In this document: one piece after another, positions 50,492-61,805 of the stretch | Layout of the letters: each line of letters opens with the position of its first letter | How positions within the stretch are numbered: the stretch's first letter is position 1 | Assembly (NCBI RefSeq): GCF_004210375.1 | Contig: NC_134837.1 | Coordinates: 160,683,310 to 160,747,309, forward strand | DNA length: 64,000 bases | From: Tachypleus tridentatus | Taxonomy: Eukaryota > Arthropoda > Merostomata > Xiphosura > Limulidae | Reading direction: 5' to 3' | The notes under the pieces: model-generated | Databases searched by the model: none | What the model saw: only the letters and a program-made list of their open reading frames with translations | Told to the model about the DNA's origin: nothing | Position numbers and translations under genes: made by a program

Positions 50492-50600
50492 TTGTTGTTG
50501 TTTTGAATTAAGCTAAACAATAGGCTATCTCTGCTCACCACGAGTATCGAAACCCCGTTTTTAGCGTTGGAAGTTCACAGACATACCGCTGAGCCACTAG
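50492..50600 (-). repeat. SINE family 2
   Basis: Minus-strand copy: 'gaattaagctaaacaatagg', 'ctctgctcaccacgagtatc', head ending 'ccgctgagccactag'. Confidence 0.82.
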
Positions 50601-50698
50601 CTTTATCAACCCATCTTTTGACATACAAACGATAAAGATATGAAAGGAAAACGAACATAACGATTTTTAATATTAAATATTGAATTAAGTTTCAGTGT

Positions 50699-50815
50699 TT
50701 GTTTAAGCGCAAAGTCACACAAAGCTTTTTGTTTTGTTCTCAGTGGGTAATTAATTCAACTTCGGATTTTTGCGTTGTATGTCCAAAAACTTATCGCTAA
50801 TCCATTGGAGGGACG
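50699..50815 (-). repeat. SINE family 2, diverged
   Basis: Minus-strand copy: 'gtttaagcgcaaagtcacac', 'tgcgttgtatgtccaaaaac', head decayed ('taatccattggaggg'). Confidence 0.7.
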
Positions 50816-51458
50816 TAATTGTATGCCAGAGCCCGCTCGAAATAAAGCTTAATGGAACATTTATACATAACTTGACGGTCATTGGTTTGTTTAATTTCTT
50901 ATTTTAATTTAAACTGATATCGGTACACAGAGAAACACGCCAAACACACGAATCTACTTCAGTGAAGAAAAAAAAAGTTATTACTAAGGTGACGTAGTTT
51001 TAATTGATACTTCAAAATTAACATAACTCCTTCATTAATTCCAGTAATTTTTATTGTAATAATTAAGTAATAAATAGTTTCATGGTGAGGAAATGCGCTT
51101 AAAATACGTATAAATTCGTAAAATAAAAATATTTCCCTGATATTTAATTTAAAATGCTATAAATCTTATTTCTGAATAAAAAAAACGTGTTCAAGTTGCA
51201 TGGATTATAGAACTATTCTTGCAAAACAATGCTTTGGAAGTTTTGATTTCCTTACTGAAGATCCTTTCCAGAATTAAAACTTTAGAAACAGTTTGTCCGC
51301 ACTGAGCAATGACATTTATTCTTCATTACTGAGTACATCTCGATGAAGGAGCAAAAACATTTTCTTACCGTCATATTTACACAAATTATTCATTACAGAC
51401 ATAATACAAAAAGGCGGCTCTATCTTCTTTTTAAGTACTTAAGTTACTTAAGAAGTCA
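50816..51458. other. Intergenic, nothing recognised
   Basis: AT-rich with no supported feature. Confidence 0.5.
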
Positions 51459-51830
51459 GTGCACATGGAGTTATTGAGAATACGTTACGAATCAGACTTA
51501 TCAAGGTTTAAGTTTTCGTTTCACATGAACCCAGAAAGACTTGAAGTTCTAGTGGGTTTGCTGTGTCTTTCAACAGTCAAGAAAAAGACTACATTTCGTG
51601 GTGCTGTTTACTGCGAGGAAGATTTGGTCCTTACTTTAACATACATAGCCACTGAATATTCATTTAGAATTTTTACGTTGCCATTTAGGATTTCAAAAAA
51701 ATAAATATGACCGGTAATCGCTAAATTCTGTGGAGTTTTCCAAGATTTTAAAGGTACCTGATCTAGCACAACATCTCTTTTGCTTGGCATACTTCGACTG
51801 ACAGTTTTCTCACCTGTAACCAACATAATA
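51450..51830 (+). pseudogene. PIF/Harbinger transposase (HARBI1-like) fragment
   Basis: The frame contains MELLRIRYESDLSRFKFSFH and LTLTYIATEYSFRIFTLPFR, ending in FRISKK at 51704. This matches the N-terminal part of Harbinger transposases (ELL..DES.F..F.RM, LALTLR.LATGDSF..L.Y.FRIS). After two in-frame stops similarity continues as PVIAKFCGVFQDFKGT to about 51770. The catalytic DDE part was not found, so it is a dead fragment. It could instead be a remnant of a domesticated HARBI1-like gene. Confidence 0.7.
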
Positions 51831-52610
51831 AAATATTTTTTTAAGTAACTTACTGAATTCCTTTAACAAAATTATCAAACACAAAACGTCTCTATAAAAA
51901 TTACAAACTCTGTCCATAATAACATTTCTGAGCATTCTCAATAACACATCGTAAAAAATGTGTACCTTCTGGACATAGTTCTGAACACCATAGGCATCAT
52001 TTAAGCCGAAAAATATTAGGATTTATAGAATTATTGTTTGATAAAATAAACATCTTGTACCTGTATGTCTTCTACGTTATACTGAGGATATCACCAGTTA
52101 ATAAGTTTAAAACAATATTAAAATGAAAACTTAATATTTTTAAGTAAGGGCTAATTTATTGACGTATCAATATAAAAATTTCAAAGAAAATTTCTTGTTT
52201 CTAAACCCGTGAAATGGTGAGTTTAACATTTAATCCTGCAAGTGTAGGCCAAACATTAAGCTTGGTTTGCTTAAATATGCTGTATCCAAAGACATGCTCC
52301 ATTAAGCTTGGTTTTCGTAAGTATATCGAAGATAAAAAAAACACTTTAAAAGATACATTCATCTGAGCCAACCAAAATTTAATCTTAGGTTACAGCGCCA
52401 TCTCTTAACCATAGGTTACATACATCAGAGTATTACAGCAAAATCCATTCTTTTTCATAAAAATGAAGTAAAAATAAAAAGAATTAGAATAATAATGCAA
52501 AGAATGAAAACTATGAAACTAAAAATAAACAAAGAAATAATAATACAGATTTAAATATAAGTACACTGCATGACTCTTCTATACGTACCAAGCAAGCCAG
52601 AAATATATTC
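51830..52610. other. Intergenic, nothing recognised
   Basis: AT-rich. The stretch near 52360-52440 ('gagccaaccaaaatttaatc', 'cagcgccatctcttaacc') recurs in similar form at 59246-59310 and is probably a dispersed repeat. Confidence 0.45.
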
Positions 52611-52619
52611 GCTTCGCTT

Positions 52620-54760
52620 CTATTGTGTGGGTATTTGGGTAGGTTAATTTTTGAATACCCAGGAGGGTCAGGTGCACGAGACCTCTTCCTTCATCCTTAA
52701 CTTTCATGTCGTCTACTCTTTTGAGTTTATTATTGGGTAAATAAAATAAAATAAAACTAGTTTTAAGCGTCTAGTGCATGGTGGCCAGCTTGTTTTATAT
52801 TTCTAAAATATATATTTATAGGAGGTATTAAGACTATTTTCATCATGTACGTAGTATCTGTCGAGCTCACACATTAAACCATTTTTATGCCAATTCTTAT
52901 TAAAATAGTTTAGTGCATTATGCAACAGTCTTTCAGATATTGTTTCTATGTTTGCATACTTGTACATGAATGTGGATGAAGTGCAACGTGGTACTTTATT
53001 GGCTGAAGTTAAAACTGAATTTTGTATTTCTTGTAGTTTCTGTAATTGTTTGGGTGATATGTTTATCCAAGCAGGAGGTGCGTATTCTATTATAGGTCTG
53101 ATGTATGTTTTGTAGATTTATATTATATTATTAGGTGATGTTTCTTGATTTTTACCTGAAAGACTTCTTGCATAATTTGCTCTTTTCCAGATTCTTATCA
53201 GGATATTGTTTGTATGCTGTATCCACGTTAATTTGGTATCATAAGTTAATCCTAGAAATTTTGCAGAAGTACCAGTCAGTAAAAGTGATCCATTCATGTA
53301 TAACTTGGGTGGATCTTTTTCTTAGTTTATTTAATCTGGTGACTAGTATTACTTGAGTTTTTGGAATATTAATTTTCATTCTATATTTCTGGCAGTATTC
53401 TTCTAAATTATTGAGAACTGGTTGGAGGTTTGTTGCTGCTATTGAAGGAGTGGGGGCACTTTTTCAGACCACTACATTGTCAGTAAATTGTGATGCAAAA
53501 CCTAAATTTAGGTCCAACAGTGGCATATTACCCACATACATGATAAATAATATAGGGCTAACTACCCCTCCCTGCGGTACTGCTGCCTCGGGTGAAAAGG
53601 ACCCTGAGTGGGCTCCGTTCACATCTACTTTACACGTTCTGTTTTCCAGGAAGTTGAATCGCCAGCGAATAATTCCCTGAGGTAAAGCCATTTCCGTTAT
53701 CCGATGACGTAATCCGTTATGTCACACCGTTATGTCAAATACTTTCTTAATGTCGAAAAAGCAAGCTACAGTGCATTCGTTTTTATTGAAGCTGTCTGTA
53801 ATTGATTCTGTTAGTCTAATTAGGTGATCTGTAGTTTGTCTGTATTTTCTAAATCCGTTTTGAATTTCGGGTAATTTTGAATTTACTTCAAGGTATATAG
53901 ATAGACGATTACTAATTATTATTTCTAAAATTTTGCCGATACAACTGGTCAGGCTAATTGGGTGGTAGTTGTTTGGTTTATTCGCTGGTTTTCCTTCTTT
54001 CTGGAACATTAATATTACTGCTTTCTTCCAAGAAACAGGGATATATCCAGCTGATAATGATAGGTTAAATAAAGCTGTTAGGTGCTCATATAATCTCTGA
54101 GTGACGTGTTTTAGGAGAATAGCTTGGATACCATCTTCTCCAGGAGCTTAGTTTTTTAAGTTTTTGGTAGCTGTTTCTACTTCCGTTACTGTTATATCTT
54201 TAATTAGTTGATGAATGCTCCAGTCTATTGTTTGATCTGGTTTTATTAATGTGTTTACTGGGAATATTGGTGTGTATATGCTTTTGTTGTGTTCAATAAA
54301 GTTATTGACTTTATTATAGACGTATCTCTTCATGTCTGGTTCATGATGTGTTTTGAACGTGTTTTCTATGTGATTTTTAAATATCTCAGCTTTTTCTATG
54401 TTAGTGTACACTGTTTTTCCATGTAGTTCGAGTGGTGAGTATTCTTTGTTTGTTTTTATTGTATTCGTATATCTTTTCAAGTGTGTCCAGAATTGTTTTG
54501 GAACTGTTTTGTGATTTAGTTCTGAGCAGAAAGTGTCCCAACTGTCTTGTTTTTGTTGTCTGATTTGATGTCTTATTTTATTTCTTATAGTGTTTATTTG
54601 TGTTTTTAGTGTGTGGTTTTGATTTTGTATGTACTGTCTGTGTAGTTTTCTCTGTATTTTATTAGGTGTATTATTTCTTGATATGGTTGCCATGAGTGTG
54701 TTGTTGTGAAGTGTTTTTGTTTCGGCATCGAGCTGTTGGCTGCATGTTTCAGACACTCAG
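52620..54760 (-). mobile_element. Decayed non-LTR retrotransposon, Jockey-like reverse transcriptase
   Basis: Minus-strand reading shows, in order: a linker (54756-54148) ending at a stop just before APGEDGI; SWKKAVILMFQKEGKPANKP; NYHPISLTSCIGKILEIII (53722-54009); an FDIKKVFD block (catalytic region A); then after a frame break PQGGVVSPILFIMYV and QFTDNVVV (53464-53691). The usual F/YADD is FTDN here, so the second catalytic Asp is lost. Thumb-region remnants continue to about 52900. An (ATTTT)-like run at 52735-52760 may mark the 3' end. Inactive. Confidence 0.88.
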
Positions 54761-55226
54761 AGATTATATGACTACATGCATCTATATCTGATACTTCCGC
54801 GACAAAATGTAGTACTTCAGTTGGTAAAGTTTGGTTTATGATAGTTTGAAAGAGTGGAGAATTAGCTGTTTTAAATTAAATTACTGGTTTGATGTTGAGG
54901 CGCTAAGCCAGTTTTGGAAAAGTAAGTCTGTTATTTTTTCGATTATCGATAAGATATTTTATATTAACTTCTTGTGATGCTGTCGTTTTGTTACATTATA
55001 TATAATTGTGTCATTGTTTCATAACTTCGTATACCTTAAATATGATTTCAACAGTTCATCAAATAAGCAAGTTATTGTTTTAGTTTTAAAGGTATATGAT
55101 GATACTGTGGGTCTTAAATGTAAACCTTGGTTAAGGTCTTTAAGGAATCAACAGAGTTCATATATTCGGCAGGTAACTTTTTCCGGTAAGACATTTTCTC
55201 TTTTAGATGTTTGATTTCCCCTCTGG

Positions 55227-55512
55227 CTTCTTCATCGGACCGGCATGGCCAGGTGTGTTAAGGCGTTCGACTTGTAATCTGAGGGTCGCGGTTTCGAATA
55301 CCCTTGCACCAAACATGATCGTTCTTTCAGCCGTGGAGGCGTTATAATACAACGGTCAATCACACTATTCGTTGGTAAAAAAGTAGCCCAAGAGTTTTTG
55401 ATGGATGGTGATGACTAGCTACCTTCCCTATAGTCTTATACTGCTAAATTAGGGACGGCTAGCGCAGATAGCTCTCGTGGAGCTTTGCGCGAAAAAAAAA
55501 AAACTTTTCATC
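55227..55512 (+). repeat. SINE family 1 inside the retroelement segment
   Basis: The element 55237-55503 starts 'ggaccggcatggccaggtg' and ends in a poly-A run. Flanks 'cttcttcatc' and 'acttttcatc' look like an approximately 9-10 bp target-site duplication with one mismatch. Confidence 0.9.
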
Positions 55513-56139
55513 AACAGTCTTGATTGTATTTTCATTTATAATTAAGGAGGTTGATGTGTCTTGAATATTTATTACATTCTACATTTATAATTATTTTCGG
55601 TTAGGCAACGACAATTTTCTCATTGTTGAATAATTTTATGGTTATAGTTCGTTCGCAGCTCTTTTATAACGGCTTTTGCTGCTTCTGAGGTGTTTCCTTT
55701 TCTTTAGACTTTTTATGTAGCCAGATTTTTTTTAAATCTTTACAAAGGAGGTGTTTTGTTTTGTGGTTGCTAATGCTTATAGTGTTTGATATTTCATTAA
55801 GTGAAATTGGCGATTGCTGACTGACAGATAATACTGGTTGTTCTTTTGGTGATTTGTATCTTGTATGAGATTTTGGTAAATAGTCGAAGGACTATTTTGC
55901 TGGAGTATCTTCAGAGATTTCATTTAGTATTTCATTTTAAAGCCAAGTTTGTGTCTTTCACTAGAAGTGACACAGTCTTAGACTGAAGGTTTTTTTTTTT
56001 TGTGATAACTACTTGGTGTACTCTTGGAATCTCTTTTCGTAGTTGTGACATAATGTTGTTGCTTTTTATTGTAAGTATAGGTTGAATCTTTCTTCTATGA
56101 TGCATTTGACATGAATTTATTTCTTCGATCTTTATGTTC
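55505..56139 (-). mobile_element. Possible ORF1 remnant of the neighbouring non-LTR element
   Basis: On the minus strand, two open fragments rich in Lys, Gln and Ser occur (about 56125-55930 and 55880-55660). They are consistent with a Gag-like ORF1 upstream of the reverse transcriptase. I see no zinc knuckles, so the assignment rests mainly on position and orientation. Confidence 0.35.
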
Positions 56140-56629
56140 GATGTTGAGGCGCTAAGCCAGTTTTGGAAAAGTAAGTCTGTTATTTTTTCGATTATCGATA
56201 AGATATTTTATATTAACTTCTTGTGATGCTGTCGTTTTGTTATATTATATATAATTGAATCTATAACATCTCGTATAATAGTTTTAAGAAGAAAACAGTG
56301 TTAATTACTTACTTTTATGAAGACAGATTTGTAATCAGATGAAACGTTTGATTCTTTACAATTTATTTTCTTCGTCTATTTGTTTTACTATCCTGAGGAA
56401 CTTGGTTTTCTGTGTTAGCTATATTGCTGTAATAGTGAGATGAATTTGAACAATAAAGAGATATATTTCATTGTTAGAATTTGTAGTAAATGTGGAAGGA
56501 TTAAGACTTTTTTTCTGTAATAAAGTTAGAAAAATCTATACATTTTAGATGACAATAAAATATTATTATTTCTGCAAACGTTTTATCATTGTAGGTTATT
56601 AGGGCTGCGAGTACAAAAAGTTTGATCTC

Positions 56630-57090
56630 ATTTTGAACACGTAAAGCTCAATAGATCGCAATCTAACTGAGTAACAGAGTAGCACAAATGTTAGCGGTGG
56701 GCACTGATGACTAGCTGCTTTTTGTTTGTTTGTTTGTTTGTAATTGCGCACAAAGCTACTCGAGGGCTATCAGTGTTAGCCGTCCCTAATTTAGCAGTGT
56801 AAGACTAGAGGGAAGGCAGCTAGTCATCACCACCCACCGCCAACTCTTGGGCTACTCTTTTACCAACGAATAGTGGGATTGACCGTCACATTATACACCC
56901 CCACGGCTGGGAGGGTGAGCATATTTAGCGCGACGCAGGCGCGAACCCGCGATCCTCGGATTACGAGTCGCACGCCTTACGCGCTTGGCCATGCCGGGCC
57001 AACTAGCTGCACTCCCTGTAGTCTTTTGCTGCTAAATTAGGTACAGCTAGCGCAGGTAGCCCTCATGTATCTTTGCTCGAAAATTAAAAA
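56630..57090 (+). repeat. Outer SINE family 1, split by a younger SINE
   Basis: The left part (to 56718: 'gttagcggtgggcactgatg') and right part (from 57002: 'actagctgcactccctgtag' to 'gaaaattaaaaac') form one plus-strand family 1 copy, decayed at its 5' end. A minus-strand copy interrupts it. Confidence 0.9.
56719..57001 (-). repeat. Inner SINE family 1 with 9-bp target-site duplication
   Basis: Near-consensus minus-strand copy with a (TTTG)n tail and head ending 'ggccatgccgggcc'. ACTAGCTGC is duplicated at 56710-56718 and 57002-57010. Confidence 0.95.
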
Positions 57091-57423
57091 CAAATAATTG
57101 AAACACAAAATATATTTCTGACTTTTGACGAGAGTGAGCTAAGAGATAGGCGAGTTTTTTCCTAACTATTGAGTATATAGGAATAGTATAGGGAAACTTA
57201 TAATCTTTTTCCTGCGAGAACCACCTTCATTTAACTGGGCAAAGATAAACTACTATACCCACTTGGATAAAAATAGGTACCCATGTTATAAGAAACAGCA
57301 CCAGTTAAACAACAATTTGTGGAGTAATATATTTATTTCTGTAAAACGTTTCATCTCTGACAGTGAGACAAAATCACGTGCAGCAAATAAGGTAAAAATA
57401 CATTCAAAATGCATATTCATATG

Positions 57424-57541
57424 CCCCCGCTAGCACAGCGATAAGTCTACGGATTTACAACGCTAAAATTAGCGGTTCGATCGCACTCGGTGGACTCAGT
57501 AGATAGCCTAGTGTGGCTTTGCTATAAGAATACACACACGC
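57424..57541 (+). repeat. SINE family 3, near full length
   Basis: Starts 'gcccccgctagcacagcgat' (box A), box B 'gcggttcgatcgcactc', 3' part 'agcctagtgtggctttgcta', and a CA-rich tail. Confidence 0.9.
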
Positions 57542-57601
57542 ATATACATATAATTAAATAATATGATTTGTGTTAGTGGTTCTCTAAACTTTTACTCTTT
57601 G

Positions 57602-57713
57602 TAGCACAGCGATATTTCGGCATACTCCCTGCCGCTAGAAACCGAGTTTCGATGCCCACGGCAGGCAAAGTACAGATAGTCTATTCTGTAGCTTTGTGCT
57701 CATTCCAAACCTA
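57602..57713 (+). repeat. SINE family 2
   Basis: Contains 'tagcacagcgatatttcgg', 'gaaaccgagtttcgatgccc' and 'cagatagtctattctgtagc' followed by a 'gctttgtgctcattcc' end. Confidence 0.85.
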
Positions 57714-58060
57714 CTTGCCCTTTGTTTTTAAATGTAATTAAGTCAATATAAACATAATGGCGGCGCTGATGCTTTATTAATGTTAGGTTTTTAATATTTT
57801 ACTTTTTAGTGTTTCTATATTTTTTCTGTTGTTAGGACCTCTCTCTGTAATAAGTACTTTCATATTTCGTGGGTTTTTTTAATCACATGCTCATTTACGT
57901 TTGACTTTTTTGATTTTTTATTTCCCTTGTTTCTGATCTTTATTTTCCTAATTTTTTCCCGTGTATAGAAACTTTCGCAAACTAAACTTTCAATTTTGAT
58001 CACTTTACTTTTGCCATATTTTTCAAAATTATATCATTTCCGCATAAACGTTTAATGTTA
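57714..58060. other. Intergenic, nothing recognised
   Basis: T-rich sequence without a supported feature. Confidence 0.45.
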
Positions 58061-58392
58061 GTTCCTGGTTTAGTTACGAATTGAGTTTGGCGATTAATTT
58101 TTCACTAATAACACTTACAGATGTACTGATCCTTCAATGCATTTCGTTTTCACTCTTCTTGGTTATTTTGGTCAGTTTTCTTATTGTTCTTACATCTTGT
58201 TCTTATATTTTTCTGGTTTGTGAGACTTCATTTAGTTAATTTTCCAAATAAATGTTTTTGTTTCCTATTTGGGAAGTTTATACAACAATTTTCCTATTTT
58301 TTCTATTGTGAAGTTTATGTTTTTAAGTTAGTTGTTAATGTGGTAAAAAACATATCATTTTCTATTCTCTTTTACAACTACGCAGTATAGCA

Positions 58393-58890
58393 TCAACCAT
58401 AAGATAAAAATGTCGCCAACACTAATCTATATTTACTATTAAGAAATACAGATGCAAGAATACCATAGTTATATGGAACACCAAAGACCCGTAAAGAACC
58501 TTGCTCAATAAGACCAGTCTTATTAAGATACGACAGCTTCATAAAAATCATTAAGTCTGACTTCGATATAGAGTCAATGTACCCTAAAATACTGGTGGAT
58601 AAAACCATTGTAATAAAATTAAACAAAATGCAAAACGATATAAATAAATATATACAAAACAAATTTGACAGATATAAAACAGCTTCTGTAAATCAGAAAT
58701 TAGCAAAAGGTTTGTTAAAAAATCTGCTATGTACAAAGAGTACATCAAGGAACGGGAATCCCATTATTTCCAATATTATCAAAGCTGTTCCTCAGCAGCT
58801 ATACTTCAAACATTTTTTTGGTGTACATATATTGATGTTGCACTACCTTGCTTTAAAGCGGAATAAGAAATGATGTGTTTTCTTGAAAAC
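58393..58890 (+). mobile_element. Penelope-like retroelement reverse transcriptase fragment
   Basis: The plus-strand frame reads ARIP(stop)LYGTPKTRKEPCSIRP, then VLLRYDSFIKIIKSDFDIES. This corresponds to the 'P.LYGLPKIHK...LRPIVS..GS' finger motif of Penelope-like elements. One stop breaks it, and 98 further codons (58577-58873) continue without a recognisable catalytic motif. Similar AT-rich segments lie in inverted orientation on each side (58228-58325 and 58915-59015). Confidence 0.6.
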
Positions 58891-58914
58891 AGTAATAAAC
58901 AACATAAAAACATA

Positions 58915-59230
58915 AAATTCATAATGCCAACAAAGAAAAAAATGGTTCTACAGATCTACAAAAACGAACATAAAGAAAAACAAAACATTTATTTTGAAAA
59001 TTAACCAAAAGAAAGGAAGACTGGCATGGAACTAATGTAAACGTACTTTCCTCTCGCGCTGATAAAATAAGTGATAATCGAACATTAAAAGGATGTATAA
59101 TAACAACACAGAATATGTACCAGTAAAAACGTGATAAACGAAATCGGTAATCCTCTAAACAGAGTTGATGGCACAGCCAAGATAACAACGAACCAGGAAG
59201 AAAACTGACTAAAACCCTTTTACAAATATA
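58915..59230 (-). repeat. Inverted partner of the 58130-58325 segment
   Basis: On the minus strand 'ggttaattttcaaaataaat' at about 59000 parallels plus-strand 'agttaattttccaaataaat' at about 58235. Both are followed by T-rich sequence ending 'ttttatgttttt' or 'tttatgttttt'. A second shared string, 'tcagttttctt', is present in each. The similarity is partial. Confidence 0.45.
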
Positions 59231-60222
59231 TTACTACTTAAGTAAACCAAAATTTAATCTTATCTTTCAGCGCCATCTCTTGACCACGTATTACACATTT
59301 CAGAGAAATTCACTGAAATCCTTTCTCTTCCATGAAAATAACGACACTAAAATGTTAAAATAAACTTTAAATTTAAAAATGAAACAAAAATCGTAGCATA
59401 AGTACAGCCAGAATACTCCATTACATAGCTTTAAGTATCAGTACAACCAGGATACACATTACGTAGCTTTGTGCTTAACTACAAACGAATTTCAATACAT
59501 ATATATTGCTCATTTAAATTATATATAAAAGATGAATTAGGGTAAATTGTTATTAATAATATTCCTTTAACTTATACTGTTATGAGATCAGTAAATATTT
59601 TTGATATAAAACGACTTTTATCTCTGGAGAAGTAAAATAATCACATATGGACCATTTTGCTTCGAACATTAGCAAAGGCTACAAATGCAAACGATGCACG
59701 GCTGAAGTTTGAAAGAAAACTAGAGGGATTTACATATATTTGAATAAGAAATATGACAGTTAATCACTTAAATTAATGATACAATCATGTTAACTCCAGT
59801 AATAAAGTAAACGTATTTTTTTACAGTAAAGCTCTTTTACAGTAAAGAAAAACAATGTTTAAAAACTTGCAACGTTTCAATGATTCTCAAGTATAAAGGT
59901 TCTAGAGAATGACTTTACTAGCGATTAAAACGTCGTACCTATTAAAAAATATTATTTCTTATTGTAAACGCTATAACTTGTAAAAAATAATAATAATAAA
60001 TAAGCTCAAACAGAACCATTCTAAGTAAAAGTTTCTAACATAATTTGGAATTGAATAGCCGTTTAATAGTAAAAATCAGGTTTTATTCTCCATTAGTTTT
60101 GTCGTTAGTATTTGTTTAAATGTACAACCATAAGTTATAATTTCTTTTTCTGGGTTCTTGTTGTTGTTATCCTAATCAAATTTAAGAGGTTTACTATGTA
60201 ATCGTTTCAATTTTTTGTTGTG
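59231..60222. other. Intergenic, no gene
   Basis: AT-rich. A family 2 SINE 3' fragment lies near 59440-59490 ('gtagctttgtgcttaactac'). Nothing else is supported. Confidence 0.45.
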
Positions 60223-60223
60223 C

Positions 60224-60680
60224 TTAAACACTAAAAACAAAAGCATTTACCAATTCTTTTAAATCTTGTAGTAATATATTTTGTATAAAACTTCTCAAGT
60301 CGTTATTATCTGGTACAGTATTTACACAATAAGTTGAAATGAAAGGTAACGCATGTTTGATATTATTAGTATTTGATCCAATTTGTTTCGTTCGTAAAAC
60401 ATGCGACACTTATAATATCGTCTGGGTAAATTTCTAAATTACATAAAAAATATTTTACTTCATAACCACTTGCAATTTTTATCATTCTTTTTCTAAATTT
60501 AACGAAATATTTTTATTAATATAAAGAATATTATTATCAGGAAAAGTTAAATAGACATTTGAATCTGTGGCTTTGTGATGAATATTCATCTCTATTCCTC
60601 TTGCAAGTTTTATAAAAATACTGCCAAAGAAAGATAAATGATCGTTCTTTAGTGAATGTAATTTCGCTACTAATAGCATT
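60224..60680 (-). mobile_element. Probable Penelope-like element fragment, second
   Basis: Minus-strand frames contain IEMNIHHKATDSNVYLTFPD, resembling the 'KPTD.H.YLHY.S.HP' block after the Penelope reverse transcriptase. They also contain NTVPDNNDLRSFIQNILLQD. Stops separate the two frames. It is oriented opposite to the fragment at 58393. The assignment rests on short motifs only. Confidence 0.4.
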
Positions 60681-60712
60681 CAATTATTCTTTAATGTGTG
60701 CAGATCTATATT

Positions 60713-60832
60713 TTGTTTGTGGTTAACCTCAGAACTATACAATTGGCCCTTTACGATGTATTCTCGACGGATATCGAAACCCGATTTATTGAGTTATAAG
60801 CTTGCAGACTTAACAATGTGCCATGGAAGGGT
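60713..60832 (-). repeat. SINE family 2, diverged
   Basis: Minus-strand copy: 'caattggccctttacgatgt', 'ggatatcgaaacccgattta', head near 'caatgtgccatggaaggg'. Confidence 0.7.
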
Positions 60833-61078
60833 AGACTTTTTACTGTAAAACAGCCCCAAAGGTAACAAACAATTAGAAACACTCTTGTTACCTGATTAAA
60901 GTTTTAGTGAAAAAGAAAATACATAAAACCTCAGAAATCTCACAGAATTCAACAAAAACTGTAGATTCAACATTCTTTAAGAGTTCTTTCCATTTTGTTA
61001 TTTTTATCACTTTTAAGCTAATAAAAAAATCATTTCTGTTTGTTTTAACATTACCATCCATCTGTTTCTTATAAGTCC

Positions 61079-61351
61079 GGCCCGGTAGGGCCAGGTGGGT
61101 TAAGGCGTTCGAGTCGTAATTTGAAGATCGCAGGTTCGAATCCCCGTCTCACCAAATATGCTCGCCATTTCAGCCGTGGATCGTTATAATGTTACGGTCA
61201 ATCTCACTATTCGTTGGTAAAAGAGTAGCCCAAGAGTTGGCGGTGGGTGGTGATGACTAGCAGTCTTCCCTATAGTGTTTCACTGCTAAATTAGGGACGG
61301 CTAGCTCAGATAGCTTTCGTGTAGCTTTGCGCGAAATTCAAAAAACAAACT
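61079..61351 (+). repeat. SINE family 1, near full length
   Basis: Starts 'ggcccggtagggccaggtgg', with perfect box B 'gcaggttcgaatccccg'. The body is well preserved and the tail is 'aaaaaacaaac'. Confidence 0.93.
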
Positions 61352-61805
61352 CACGTCCTTTTGACTTTCTAATTTTTTCTCATATAGTTCTCTAAATATT
61401 CTCTTCTACCAAAAAGGCAAAGTTATTTAATATATAGAATTTATCTCTGTTTACTCCTTTGTCCTTGGTAAGCTAATTAGGTTTGATCTTTCTTCTGTGG
61501 TGAGAAAAGCTACCCCAAGATTTCCGATCCCTCAGTTACTAGATATGTTTGTAAATCATTCGGTCTGCTTTGAGTTAGTTTCAAACTGGATTGTCTGCCA
61601 AGAGAGGGCTACTAAAATTTTATTTCTTTAGTGACTCACTAGGCTAAAGTTACGAAAATTTATTTAGTATAAATTATTAAACATAGTGACAGTAATCGTT
61701 TTTCGTAGCAAAAACAATAATGTCATAAGATTTTGATCGTCCGATGTTGACCTAACAGTGGCCCACATCCACGTGGGTAGTGCATGTAAATAGAAAGATG
61801 GAGAA

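Larger units (their letters stand above)
54891..56257. repeat. 118-bp direct repeats flanking about 1.13 kb
   Basis: 54891-55008 and 56140-56257 are identical except for one C/T change. They start 'gatgttgaggcgctaagcca' and end 'ttatatataattg'. Between them lie a SINE (55237-55504) and a segment that on the minus strand has ORF1-like fragments (KSNNIMSQLRKEIPRVHQVV; PKSHTRYKSPKEQPVLSVS). They sit just 5' of the non-LTR remnant on its strand. Confidence 0.9.
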
